Origin: a virus
DNA length: 64,000 nucleotides
IMG/VR virus record: IMGVR_UViG_3300042945_001299
Span: 17,458-81,457 of that record
Strand: one strand, 5' to 3'
The notes beneath the pieces are model-generated. The model saw only the letters and a list, made by a program, of their open reading frames with translations. It searched no databases and was not told where the DNA came from. A program made the translations under genes and the position numbers. The first letter of the stretch is position 1; every line of letters starts with the position of its first letter. Below are positions 12,947-20,270 of this stretch, in pieces.

Positions 12947-14299
12947 ATGGCCAGTACAGCGGGTCTTGCCACATGGAAGAAGTACTTTGAGGGTAAGGGA
13001 GATGTTCCTGTAGTTCTGAAAAAGGCCACAACACTCAAGCCAGTTGGCAAACACACAGCGGTATCTCTCCGCGAAGGAGATACCGTGACCTTGAAATCCC
13101 TCAAGAACGAGAAGGAATATCTCTCCTACGCAGGGGGTAGGACGGGACCAAAGGTTGTTGCGTGGATTCCAGTCGAATACAAAAACAAAGAATATCTCTG
13201 CACCATAGAGAATATGTCAAAGCCATCCAAAACTGGCAGAATAGATCTGAAGTTGCAGACCAGCAACATGTTGAGCAAGGCAACAATCACCAAACTCGAC
13301 ATTTTTGGTGATAAGAATGTGGCGTGTGCTGTGTTCAACAAAACATCGGAACTTACCGAGTCTTGCAATGCTTATATCAGAACGAACAAGTTGTTGGACA
13401 AGAACAAGAACTTCAAGAAATCTCTAGAAAAATATTTCGACGGAGACAACCACACAAAGATTGAATGGATAGGTGCCATAGACGATGGAGAGATAGCAGA
13501 GTTCAAGTATCTTGGTGAAGTTTGCATTGGTATAATACTTCTTGAAAACAAAACAGCACAAGCCATATCTGGAGTAAATCCATTTGTAGGGAAAAAAGTC
13601 AAGAGAATGATCTACCCCTTGTCCGAATCCTTCAAAGGAGCGGATGCCATAGCAGAAACAAGAGATGGGGACATGATTCCATTGTCCTTGAAAGCGGGTA
13701 CTGGTGCGGCAGCAAGTTTCTTTGGAAACCTGTATCCAATCGTGACAAAGAGTAAGAAATACAGACCAGACGGAAGCGTGATCAAAAAGATATGGGAAGC
13801 AGCCACCAACATAGGTGCAACTGAAAAAGATGCGAAGAAGATCATATACGAATATGGCATAAGAAACATCCTTGGCTTGGGAAAGTCCAAGATAGGCAAC
13901 ACATACAAAGTGTTCGAAGAGTTCAAGAAGTACGACAAGATGTCTCAGTATTCACCAGATGTCCGTGTTGTTTATTCGGCATTGGAGAAGAAGATGAAAG
14001 AACTCGGTGATGAGGTTGCCTTGGCCAGACTTGACGCATCCACAACCGTTTTCTTCTGCAAGAATATGGCAAATGAGTTCAATGCCGACCCAAAAAGCAT
14101 AGATGCTGCGTTGACTGCACTGGGAGAAAAGAACTTCTATCAGATAAACTTGGATGTAAAATCAGTAAAATCGGGATCTTTGAAGTTTACTGCCACCAAA
14201 GTGCCTGGTGATATTGCATCGTTCAAGATGATAGGAACAAAATCCGCATACACGAATATCGATGCGTCTCAGGGAACATTGAACTACATCTTGTCCTAA
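12947..14299 (+). CDS. hypothetical protein, 450 aa
   Basis: Starts 4 nt after the previous stop. The first 80 residues have a beta-rich layout (VSLREGDTVTLKSLKNEKEY, VVAWIPVEYKNKEYLCTIEN). The middle contains FGDKNVACAVFNKTSEL and KTAQAISGVNPFVGKKVKRM; a later part has LKAGTGAAASFFGNLYPIVT. There is a recurrent theme of Lys-rich surface and small strands but no motif I can name. The A/I/V-rich central part is not hydrophobic enough for membrane segments. I dimly recall similar N-termini in marine T4-like phages, also without function. A late promoter for the next gene overlaps its stop. Confidence 0.6.
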   Translation: MASTAGLATWKKYFEGKGDVPVVLKKATTLKPVGKHTAVSLREGDTVTLKSLKNEKEYLSYAGGRTGPKVVAWIPVEYKNKEYLCTIENMSKPSKTGRIDLKLQTSNMLSKATITKLDIFGDKNVACAVFNKTSELTESCNAYIRTNKLLDKNKNFKKSLEKYFDGDNHTKIEWIGAIDDGEIAEFKYLGEVCIGIILLENKTAQAISGVNPFVGKKVKRMIYPLSESFKGADAIAETRDGDMIPLSLKAGTGAAASFFGNLYPIVTKSKKYRPDGSVIKKIWEAATNIGATEKDAKKIIYEYGIRNILGLGKSKIGNTYKVFEEFKKYDKMSQYSPDVRVVYSALEKKMKELGDEVALARLDASTTVFFCKNMANEFNADPKSIDAALTALGEKNFYQINLDVKSVKSGSLKFTATKVPGDIASFKMIGTKSAYTNIDASQGTLNYILS

Positions 14300-14302
14300 A
14301 TA
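14295..14302 (+). promoter_or_regulatory. T4-type late promoter-like octamer
   Basis: CCTAAATA overlaps the stop of the 12947 gene, 7 nt before ATG 14310. The leader would be very short. Confidence 0.4.
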
Positions 14303-14309
14303 CTCTTGC

Positions 14310-14885
14310 ATGGGACATGAACTCCACAGCATCGCGGGAATCGACTACTCTCTCTGTGGTCCTTGCATCTGCGTCTTCGAAGGCGGTGGAAGATTCTCCT
14401 TCGATGACTGCTGCTTCTATTTCCTCACCGATACCAAGAAGTATGCCAAGGTCTTCATGGGAAACATTCATGGAGAGTTGTTCTCCGAATGGGAAGAGGA
14501 CATGGAGAGGTATCAGAGCATTGCTGATTGGGCAATAGACATTCTCAAGGATGTCAAGCAAGTCGCCCTAGAAGGCTATGCGTACTCGGCAACGGGCAAG
14601 GTGTTTCATATCGCTGAGAACACTGGCGTACTGAAGTACAAGTTGTTCCAAGAGAGCATACCCGTCACCATCATCCCACCCACAGAGGTGAAGAAGTTTG
14701 GTTGTGGCAAGGGAAACGGGGACAAAGCCGCCATGCATGAGGCATTCCTGAAGGAAACTGGCATAGACCTCAAGTCTATCATGACACCCGACAAGAGAGA
14801 TGTTGCATCTCCAGTGTCAGATGTGATAGATGCCTACTACATCTGCAAGAAGATTCACAGCGAGATTCTTCTCTCCGCTATTTGA
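14310..14885 (+). CDS. RuvC-like Holliday junction resolvase
   Basis: A 191-aa protein with the RNase H / RuvC fold: strand HSIAGIDYS gives the first catalytic Asp (D11), strand KQVALEGYAYS gives the Glu, an SATGKVFHIAENTGVLKYKL helix follows as in RuvC (the xxxGx-h-h-x-E/h-x-G-hhk helix), then VTIIPPTEVKKF and the final acidic helix SPVSDVIDAYYICK. The order D, E, then D(x2)D matches RuvC-type nucleases. It would cut recombination or packaging branches, the role served in T4 by the unrelated gp49. The last 8 bp overlap convergently with the membrane protein gene on the other strand. Confidence 0.7.
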   Translation: MGHELHSIAGIDYSLCGPCICVFEGGGRFSFDDCCFYFLTDTKKYAKVFMGNIHGELFSEWEEDMERYQSIADWAIDILKDVKQVALEGYAYSATGKVFHIAENTGVLKYKLFQESIPVTIIPPTEVKKFGCGKGNGDKAAMHEAFLKETGIDLKSIMTPDKRDVASPVSDVIDAYYICKKIHSEILLSAI

Positions 14886-15747
14886 CCAACTTTGAGCGGA
14901 TTTCCTTGACGAGCCTCTGAGTGGATTGCTTCTGAACCTTCTTGGCAATACCATCGTCACCGAAGATCTTGATCTTTGCCTCTTCGGGAATCTCGGTCTT
15001 GATGTCCTCAAGCAACTTGACATTGTCTGCGACTGCTTCTTCCGTCTTCTTGTTCCTGAAGATGAAGTAGCCAACTGAAATCGCAGATGCGAGGAATCCG
15101 ATTATGAATACCACAAGACCAACCGTGGCGATCTCCTGATAGTAGTATTGGTTTGCTGCTGCAAGACCAACGGAAACAAATCCCGCGCACAGGATGATTC
15201 CACCGATGACCCTGTGAAAGTATGCCACGATCATTCCTGCCACGATCATTGCAAACCCAACCATCCAGAAGATTCTCACAATCTTCTGAATCTCTGCGGT
15301 CGATGCTGCGACGAGATCGTCGTACTTCTTCTTCCAATCGCTGTTGGTGTTCTCAAGTTGCTCAATCTGCTCAAGAAGAGGCTGCACATTCTCGGCAGAA
15401 AGATCCTTCTGCACCATGTCAACTTCCTTCTGTATTGAGATGGAGGCATTCTCCACCTTGTTGCTCTCGACAACTATCTTGCTTGCCTCTTCGGCAACCA
15501 CTGGATCTTCGGTCTTGTCCTTGATGACGGTGGCAGATTGAGTGATCGCGGCAGATGACTGCTGAATCTCCTGAGCAGTTGTCTTGACGATTTCGTTGGA
15601 CTCGGTCACCTTCTTGACATCGTCATATACAATGGTTGCTACGGGAGTCGCTGGCTTCTCGACCTTTGGAGCCGATGTGCATTTTGCACCGATCATCATT
15701 ATTCCCATCGAAAGGATCAGTGCGATTCTTTTCATTGTGCTGTTCAT
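14878..15747 (-). CDS. membrane protein with coiled coil, 289 aa
   Basis: Start set at ATG 15747 (ATGA overlap with the gene upstream). Residues 5-22 (RIALILSMGIMMIGAKC) are a signal or anchor sequence; the Cys is not in a good lipobox (Lys at -1). Residues about 30-165 form a long polar coiled coil (EIQQSSAAITQSATVIKD, VQPLLEQIEQLENTNSDWKK). Three hydrophobic segments follow (FWMVGFAMIVAGMIVAYF, VIGGIILCAGFVSVGLAAA, IATVGLVVFIIGFLASAI), then a basic cytoplasmic tail. The shape (periplasmic coiled coil plus membrane bundle) suggests a lysis or envelope protein (spanin- or holin-like) or a superinfection factor, but none is recognised. Translationally coupled to the 15744 gene. Confidence 0.6.
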   Translation of the reverse strand: MNSTMKRIALILSMGIMMIGAKCTSAPKVEKPATPVATIVYDDVKKVTESNEIVKTTAQEIQQSSAAITQSATVIKDKTEDPVVAEEASKIVVESNKVENASISIQKEVDMVQKDLSAENVQPLLEQIEQLENTNSDWKKKYDDLVAASTAEIQKIVRIFWMVGFAMIVAGMIVAYFHRVIGGIILCAGFVSVGLAAANQYYYQEIATVGLVVFIIGFLASAISVGYFIFRNKKTEEAVADNVKLLEDIKTEIPEEAKIKIFGDDGIAKKVQKQSTQRLVKEIRSKLVK

Positions 15748-16757
15748 TCCCTCACCATCGACTTTCTTCGCTTCATGGATTTTGCTCTCTTGCGATTTGC
15801 TGCTGCCCTCTTCTTCTTGGACTTCCTCGCAGACTTCTTTGCTTGCCTTGAGCGACGAGCCTTCTCTGCTCCACCCATCTTTATGCAAGCCTTCCCGCCC
15901 TTCTTCGCGAGTTTCTGTCCCTCTGGACACTTGAAGACTATCTTCTTCTTTCCACCACGAATGACGATCTTGCGCTTTGCTCCCTCGGCAAGCATCTCAA
16001 GTTCCTCGGATGGAATGAGCGATAGCACCTGATCGACGCTGATGTCCTCGACACCATACACCACATAATGGGTTTCCATCAGCGATGTGTTTGCGATGTC
16101 AAGCGAGAGTTTCATGCCAACATCTTCGTTCGTCTGCTCTTGTCCCTTGCTGAACCTTGGATTTGCAAAGTTCCTTGCGGGGAATCCGCCTGGCCCTTCG
16201 CGCACCATCTTCACTTGAACTGCCTTCTTCCCCTTGCCCATCGTGGAGACGAGACCTTCGTGTTCCTCGCCACCATGGGTGCCGATGTCGAACTGATGTC
16301 CATGCTCCTTGAACTGATCAAGCATGTGGTGCTTTGCCTGATTTATGTGGTGATGTGCCTGGAACATGGCATGAAAGTGATGTGCATTGGAATCTATCTC
16401 GCCATGCAGGGCAGTGAGTGCCTTGGCACGACCCTTCTCGCTCTTGTTCGTCTTGTGTACGAACTTCTGCGCGTGTGCCTTGAGTCCTTCGACGCTTCTA
16501 TCGCCAGTTGTTCGTGCTGCGGTGTTCGAATACTGCCTGACGATGCCGTGAAGTCTCTTGTTGCCAACCAACTTGCGGGAGAACTCATGTACCTCTGGTG
16601 TCAGGTGCTTATGTGCAGCGGCGAGATGCTTCTTGATAGCGGCATCTCTCTTTGCAGACAAGGATAGTTTGGTTGTCTTCCTGATGGCAAGATCGGGAGC
16701 ATGAATGCCCTCTCCCTGCAACTGAGAAACATCTGGGTGGCTAGTGATCTTTTTCAT
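15744..16757 (-). CDS. C-terminal half of split KxDG ligase-like protein with cleavable basic tail
   Basis: 337 aa. Residues 1-190 are His-rich and helical (HHFHAMFQAHHHINQAKHHM), then HGGEEHEGLVSTMGKGKKAV and VQVKMVREGPGGFPARNF, which fits the closing motif of the phage KxDG family (EGhV...VKhV.R..F...NF). The catalytic KxDG half is encoded by the gene just upstream, so the family seems split here. After a short acidic region, MLAE-G forms a prohead-type cleavage site; beyond it lies a very basic tail (KRKIVIRGGKKKIVFKCPEG, then RRSRQAKKSARKSKKKRAAA), a tail type I recall in other T4-like phages. The ATG has its own AGGAG 8 nt upstream and overlaps the previous stop (ATGA). Confidence 0.55.
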   Translation of the reverse strand: MKKITSHPDVSQLQGEGIHAPDLAIRKTTKLSLSAKRDAAIKKHLAAAHKHLTPEVHEFSRKLVGNKRLHGIVRQYSNTAARTTGDRSVEGLKAHAQKFVHKTNKSEKGRAKALTALHGEIDSNAHHFHAMFQAHHHINQAKHHMLDQFKEHGHQFDIGTHGGEEHEGLVSTMGKGKKAVQVKMVREGPGGFPARNFANPRFSKGQEQTNEDVGMKLSLDIANTSLMETHYVVYGVEDISVDQVLSLIPSEELEMLAEGAKRKIVIRGGKKKIVFKCPEGQKLAKKGGKACIKMGGAEKARRSRQAKKSARKSKKKRAAANRKRAKSMKRRKSMVRE

Positions 16758-17533
16758 GCCTTTGCTCCTGGCTTTGGAAGAGCATATTGCGAATGTGCTG
16801 CTAGTGTGAGTTTCTTTCCACTCTTGACCTTGTATGTGATTGTGTTTGGCTTTGCCGTGGTCTGATTCTCACCATCTGCCTCATGATGCACAAGGTCTGC
16901 CTGAAACGCATGACCTGGCTTGATGTTCATGGTCTTGACATGATGAAGGAGAGGGACAAGGTGCTTGACATAGTGTTCCTTGCCAGTTGCATGAACATCC
17001 TCTGGTGTCTTGAAGACATGCTCGACCTGTCCATGCTTTGACTTGACGAAATGGGTTCCATCATGCTCCTTGCCTACCACGACACTCATTCCACCATCGA
17101 CCTTGAGAGAAGGTTCATGCCCCTTGGTGTGCTTTCCCTTGAACCTTTGATGCATGGCAGTCATGTGCCTGAGTGCCTCGCTTGGGTTTCCGTGATAGAT
17201 CATGTCTCCTACATGCTCAAGGTGTCCAGTGAATGGCTTCGCCTTCTTTGCTGGCTTCGTTGGCTTCTTCTGCGTTGCTTCGAATATCGGTGCTTTCTTC
17301 TTCTTTCTTCGCCAGACTCCCTTGCCGAACTCCTTTTGGCTGTACTTTGGCGAAACAGGCTCGCCATTGGAGACCATTGCAATGCCAGGAGCAGATGCCG
17401 TGTTTGCAACTTCCTCGTCAAGCAGGATCTCAAGGATGTCCATCTTGTCCTGATCCTCAAGTGCCTCGGACATCAGCCTTCGGGCTTCCTCGCTCAGGTT
17501 TTGTCTCATGAAGTTCTGGTATGTCTGATTCAT
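16754..17533 (-). CDS. N-terminal half of split KxDG ligase-like protein
   Basis: 259 aa. After an acidic helical N-terminus (LMSEALEDQDKMDILEILLD) comes PIFE-A, a possible prohead cleavage site, then a nucleotidyltransferase-like core: HEPSLKVDGGMSVVVGKEHD has the K-x-D-G of ligase motif I, GTHFVKSKHG follows as motif Ia, GHAFQADLVHHE resembles motif III, and NTITYKVKSGKKLTLAAHSQ motif IV/V. This matches a T4-like phage family (I think DUF6267) in which intact members continue to a VKhV.R..F block; here that block is in the next gene. ATP-dependent ligase or capping activity is only suggested by the motif. No other ligase is in the window. Confidence 0.55.
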   Translation of the reverse strand: MNQTYQNFMRQNLSEEARRLMSEALEDQDKMDILEILLDEEVANTASAPGIAMVSNGEPVSPKYSQKEFGKGVWRRKKKKAPIFEATQKKPTKPAKKAKPFTGHLEHVGDMIYHGNPSEALRHMTAMHQRFKGKHTKGHEPSLKVDGGMSVVVGKEHDGTHFVKSKHGQVEHVFKTPEDVHATGKEHYVKHLVPLLHHVKTMNIKPGHAFQADLVHHEADGENQTTAKPNTITYKVKSGKKLTLAAHSQYALPKPGAKA

Positions 17534-17907
17534 ATTTTCCTCAGTTCCTGCAAAAGGGAATCTTCCATGGGTATTGTGGCAATGTCGGCCTCTGGTATTT
17601 CATGACGAAGCACATTCAGATAATACAGGAATGTCTTGAGCCTTGGATGAAACTTCTCCTCCATCCTGTGAAACAATATCCTGTTTCCAACCTCTATCCC
17701 AAACACATTCGTCATTATGATGAGATGGTTCAGTATCAGCCTGTTCCTCTGACCCATGTCTCCCTCATCGCGATTCATCAATCTCTTCAGATACTTGATC
17801 CTGTCTATATCCTCATAGAACTCCTCAAGCGAGGAGCATTGCGGATTGTCATAGTGTTCAAGTGCGAAGGTCAGAAAGTCTTCATCACGAATACGGTTGT
17901 CCGACAT
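17530..17907 (-). CDS. conserved T4-like phage protein, unknown function
   Basis: 125 aa, mostly helical. The segment DRIKYLKRLMNR, followed by RNRLILNHLIIMTNVFGIEV and GNRILFHRMEEKFHPRLKTF, is a pattern I recall from a conserved small protein of T4-like cyanophages; no function is known. No membrane segment or catalytic motif. The stop overlaps the start of the KxDG gene (ATGA), so they are coupled. Confidence 0.65.
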   Translation of the reverse strand: MSDNRIRDEDFLTFALEHYDNPQCSSLEEFYEDIDRIKYLKRLMNRDEGDMGQRNRLILNHLIIMTNVFGIEVGNRILFHRMEEKFHPRLKTFLYYLNVLRHEIPEADIATIPMEDSLLQELRKI

Positions 17908-17914
17908 TAGAAAC

Positions 17915-18433
17915 TCAGTCGTGGTTCTTCTTGTCTGTTGTCATGTAGAGTTCCGCATCGATCATGTATAGTCCACCAGGAACCAAGGAAGTGCGGATCT
18001 TCAACTTTCCATGCATACGGGAACGGAGGAAGATCTCGTCATCGATGTATGGAGATCCTGAAATTGGATGGTCGCTCTCGCGCCTTCCGTACTGATAGAC
18101 ATTGAATGTGCCGTTTGTGGCATCCTTGACACCGAAATTCATATCACCATCGTCCACATGAAGACCAATTGTCTGCAACTGAAGGAATAGGCGGTTCAAT
18201 CGATCCATTGGATCAAGGTGCTGACCCGTGAGGAATCTCTTGATGAATGCATTGATGGTTTGCATGTTCTCTGGCTTCTCGACATAGAACAATGCCCTGT
18301 CATCCAACGCAGAGCGGTGGTTTGTGTTGTATGTGGATTCCAATAGTGCCTCGACAAGAGTCTGATTCTTGCTCTTGTCAAGAGTGTTTGCGGCAGCATT
18401 GGATAATGAGTCTCTGCGAGTGAATGGGTTCAT
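17915..18433 (-). CDS. hypothetical protein, 172 aa
   Basis: Starts at ATG 18433 behind GGAGATTCAA. Helical N-terminus (NQTLVEALLESTYNTNHRSA), then INAFIKRFLTGQHLDPMDRL and NRLFLQLQTIGLHVDDGDMN, then strands LKIRTSLVPGGLYMIDAELY. The length and layout suggest a compact single domain. Part of the minus-strand run 18433-14878; the promoter is not obvious, but a terminator for the gene upstream separates it at 18471-18494. Confidence 0.6.
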   Translation of the reverse strand: MNPFTRRDSLSNAAANTLDKSKNQTLVEALLESTYNTNHRSALDDRALFYVEKPENMQTINAFIKRFLTGQHLDPMDRLNRLFLQLQTIGLHVDDGDMNFGVKDATNGTFNVYQYGRRESDHPISGSPYIDDEIFLRSRMHGKLKIRTSLVPGGLYMIDAELYMTTDKKNHD

Positions 18434-18470
18434 TTGAATCTCCGTGATTTCGTAAAAGTATGTATAAAGG

Positions 18471-18494
18471 AAAACAGCGGCAAAAAGCCGCTGT
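18471..18494 (-). terminator. rho-independent terminator (minus strand)
   Basis: ACAGCGGC and GCCGCTGT form a stem; read on the minus strand it is followed by TTTTCCTTTA. It ends the transcript of the 37-aa membrane protein. Confidence 0.8.
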
Positions 18495-18521
18495 GTCCCT
18501 TAGAGAAGACTTGGTTGTCTA

Positions 18522-18635
18522 TCACTTATTCCAGGGAAGTTTCTTCGAAACCCAATTCCAGAGTGGGGTGCCGATTGCAGCACCAGCGACAAACATGAGA
18601 ATGCTCCACCAAGCCGTACCTAGAAAATCTTCCAT
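18522..18635 (-). CDS. 37-aa single-span membrane protein
   Basis: A short gene with a strong ribosome site (AAAGGAGAACCAA before ATG). The product begins MEDFLGTAWWSILMFVAGAA and ends VSKKLPWNK: one hydrophobic span with a GxxxG-like face and a basic end. I recall very similar small proteins ending KLPWNK in T4-like cyanophages, without a known role. A small holin, a holin regulator or a membrane modulator is possible. It has its own terminator, so it is probably a monocistronic unit. Confidence 0.75.
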   Translation of the reverse strand: MEDFLGTAWWSILMFVAGAAIGTPLWNWVSKKLPWNK

Positions 18636-18711
18636 TTGGTTCTCCTTTATAAAATGAAACCATGTACCTCTATGTATAGACCCATTCTGAGATTTCCTAA
18701 ATCGTTGCTTT

Positions 18712-18719
18712 GCTAAATA
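18712..18719 (+). promoter_or_regulatory. T4-type late promoter-like octamer
   Basis: GCTAAATA, with AGGAGGA following at 18724-18730 and ATG at 18736. The transcript would begin almost at the ribosome site. Confidence 0.5.
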
Positions 18720-18735
18720 TGACAGGAGGATTACT

Positions 18736-18960
18736 ATGGACAGGACTTACACAGAATCATTTACCATCCCAACGGGTGGATGGACGGGTGGCGCAAGCGG
18801 AATCCTAAACGGAACCACAGCAGGAATCACCGCAGATGTTCGCCTTTGGCGCGACGATTCAGCCACAGCCGCCAGAAGAATCAGCCTTGCACCAGGAGAG
18901 ATCCTCCCAGTGAAGGTTCGCTATATCAATCACAACTCGACGGTGACTGGATTCAACTGA
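18736..18960 (+). CDS. small putative virion protein, 74 aa
   Basis: A beta-rich, Gly/Thr-rich protein (FTIPTGGWTGGASGILNGTT, ADVRLWRDDS, ILPVKVRYINHNSTVTGFN) with a layout like small decoration or fibre-associated proteins. It has its own late promoter and terminator, a monocistronic late gene. No family recognised. Its last 31 bp overlap the end of the convergent nuclease gene. Confidence 0.6.
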   Translation: MDRTYTESFTIPTGGWTGGASGILNGTTAGITADVRLWRDDSATAARRISLAPGEILPVKVRYINHNSTVTGFN

Positions 18961-19607
18961 TACCACTGGTTGTACAACTGAAGAGAACTAAGAAGCCCGG
19001 GGACATATTCCACGGGCTTTTTTACGAACTCCTGTAGGACACCCGTCTCGCAAGCCACAAGAATCACGATCTGCTCGACCTTTCGACCCGTGAGTTCTTG
19101 GAACATCAAAGAGTATGCCGTGGCTTGCTGAAAGTAGTTCTTGATTCCACTTGGATACTTCTCCCGCGTTGAACCCTTGAAGTCAACAACTGAAAGTTTC
19201 CCGTCGTAGTCGCAGATGCAGTCAACTCTGCCAGCGAGTCCTACGCTCTCGCTCCACATGTGTTGCTCAAGTGCATAGACATTGTCGATCTTTGTCTCGA
19301 CATGACTCTTCAGCATTTCATAGAGTTCATTGACATCGGAATGTTCACAAAGAACAACATCCTCGTTCTTGAGGAGATGTTCCATCATTGAGTGGATGAT
19401 GTTTCCGCGATCACAGACTCTTTGAGCCTCGCGTGGATTTGCCCTGCGCCAAATCTCTATGCCATCCTTGCCTTCGAAGCCCGTGACCGTCGTGACAGAC
19501 GGCAGATGCTTTCCCGAAGGTGTGATGTAGACTCTCCCGTGCTTATTCTCAAGCACACGGAGTTCAGGAAGATTTAGTTGTGTTGGTTGGTAGTTGTATG
19601 TCTTCAA
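18930..19607 (-). CDS. PD-(D/E)XK nuclease (RecB/Cas4-like exonuclease)
   Basis: 225 aa. The core GLAGRVDCICDYDGKLSVVD, followed by FKGS, gives the G-x-h-D ... D-x-K catalytic signature, and the helix GIKNYFQQATAYSLMF has the Q/YxxQxxxY motif typical of RecB-family nucleases. The N-terminal HLPSVTTVTGFEGKDGIEIW region and RGNIIHSMMEHLL helix (G-x-x-hH) also match. Related T4-like phage proteins are annotated as exonucleases. The likely role is end processing in recombination or host DNA breakdown. The start overlaps nothing; the stop lies inside the end of the convergent gene and under its terminator. Confidence 0.75.
   Translation of the reverse strand: MKTYNYQPTQLNLPELRVLENKHGRVYITPSGKHLPSVTTVTGFEGKDGIEIWRRANPREAQRVCDRGNIIHSMMEHLLKNEDVVLCEHSDVNELYEMLKSHVETKIDNVYALEQHMWSESVGLAGRVDCICDYDGKLSVVDFKGSTREKYPSGIKNYFQQATAYSLMFQELTGRKVEQIVILVACETGVLQEFVKKPVEYVPGLLSSLQLYNQWYQLNPVTVEL
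18990..19022 (+). terminator. rho-independent terminator (plus strand)
   Basis: AGCCCG and CGGGCT form a stem around an imperfect loop, followed by TTTTTT. It ends the 18736 transcript and lies inside the coding end of the nuclease gene. Confidence 0.7.
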
Positions 19608-19910
19608 TCATCTATCCATTTCACAGGGAGGAGTGGGAAAATCCTTGCTCCTCTTTGATATATCCATGGTCTGACCAGGTGTCTTCACCTTGGTCTTCTT
19701 TTCGATATCTTTCTTCTCGGAAATGACTTCCTTGAAGTAAGCCACGGTTTCACTTACGCTCATGTTACTATAACGCGCTTCTCTGATGATGTCAACATAC
19801 TTCTGATTAGAAACTATTGCTTGCCACGGGAGATTCATTCTATCGGCACAACGACGAGCAAACTGATAGTCGGACTCATGAGTCTCTGTTAGTTTCTTCT
19901 TTTGTGCCAT
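19608..19910 (-). CDS. hypothetical protein, 100 aa
   Basis: Helical, basic: YQFARRCADRMNLPWQAIVS, YVDIIREARYSNMSVSETVA, YFKEVISEKKDIEKKTKVKT. The layout of two helix pairs could be a small DNA- or protein-binding adaptor. It lies 2 nt upstream of the nuclease gene and overlaps the gene before by 35 bp, so it belongs to the gp32 downstream group. It is not recognisable as gp59. Confidence 0.6.
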   Translation of the reverse strand: MAQKKKLTETHESDYQFARRCADRMNLPWQAIVSNQKYVDIIREARYSNMSVSETVAYFKEVISEKKDIEKKTKVKTPGQTMDISKRSKDFPTPPCEMDR

Positions 19911-20103
19911 TTGTCTTCTTCTTTCTAGTGGGCTTTGGATTCAGCAACGATGCCTTTTCCTTTTCGTTCAAGCCAAAAAATCCAATGTCGATGAGCATCT
20001 TTGTCCTATCCTTCTTCATCTCATCATCGGACGAGAGGATTGCTTTCAGCGATTCAATCAAATCTTTGTTGCTCTTCTTCATACCCTTATTTATCCTTGT
20101 CAT
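19876..20103 (-). CDS. hypothetical Lys-rich protein, up to 75 aa
   Basis: Lys-rich, helical with disordered end (MKKSNKDLIESLKAILSSDD, LNPKPTRKKKTNGTKEETN). The second in-frame ATG (20082) directly follows GGATAAATAAGGGT, which holds a late promoter-like GATAAATA and a weak ribosome site; this shorter form (68 aa) may be the real product. Family not recognised. Confidence 0.5.
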   Translation of the reverse strand: MTRINKGMKKSNKDLIESLKAILSSDDEMKKDRTKMLIDIGFFGLNEKEKASLLNPKPTRKKKTNGTKEETNRDS

Positions 20104-20112
20104 GTTCTGAAA

Positions 20113-20143
20113 TAAAAGACACCCCCCATTTCTGAGGGGTGTC
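20113..20143 (-). terminator. rho-independent terminator of gp32 transcript
   Basis: On the minus strand GGACACCCCTC, loop AGAAAT, GGGGGGTGTC then TTTTATTT. A second terminator of similar loop sequence (CAGAAATGGGGG) lies at 28760-28786. Confidence 0.85.
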
Positions 20144-20270
20144 CGGTAGCGAAGTTCCTTGTGCGGGTTAAGTTAGTTCCCGACGCGCGGTGAATAGCGT
20201 AATCACGCTTGCACCGTCCCCACGACCGACTCAGTGAGAAGACTGGGGCGAACAACAATATGTATAAAAC
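20144..20270 (-). ncRNA. structured 3' untranslated region after gp32
   Basis: This 127-bp stretch has no reading frame. On the minus strand it can fold into CCCCA...TGGGG (about 20216-20246) and a nested hairpin GGTG / AGCGT-GATT-ACGCT / CACC (about 20188-20217), before the terminator. No tRNA-like T arm is present. It could be a stable 3' end, a processed small RNA or a site for gp32 autoregulation. Confidence 0.35.

Noticed and set aside
14878-15747. Lipoprotein signal in the membrane protein
   Set aside because: The residue before the Cys is Lys (GAKC), which does not fit a lipobox.
16740-16760. Programmed -1 frameshift joining the two ligase-like genes
   Set aside because: No slippery heptamer; the second gene has its own AGGAG at a good distance from the ATG.
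20144-20270. tRNA-like element after gp32
   Set aside because: No GTTC-type T loop, no matching acceptor stem and no anticodon arm of proper size.
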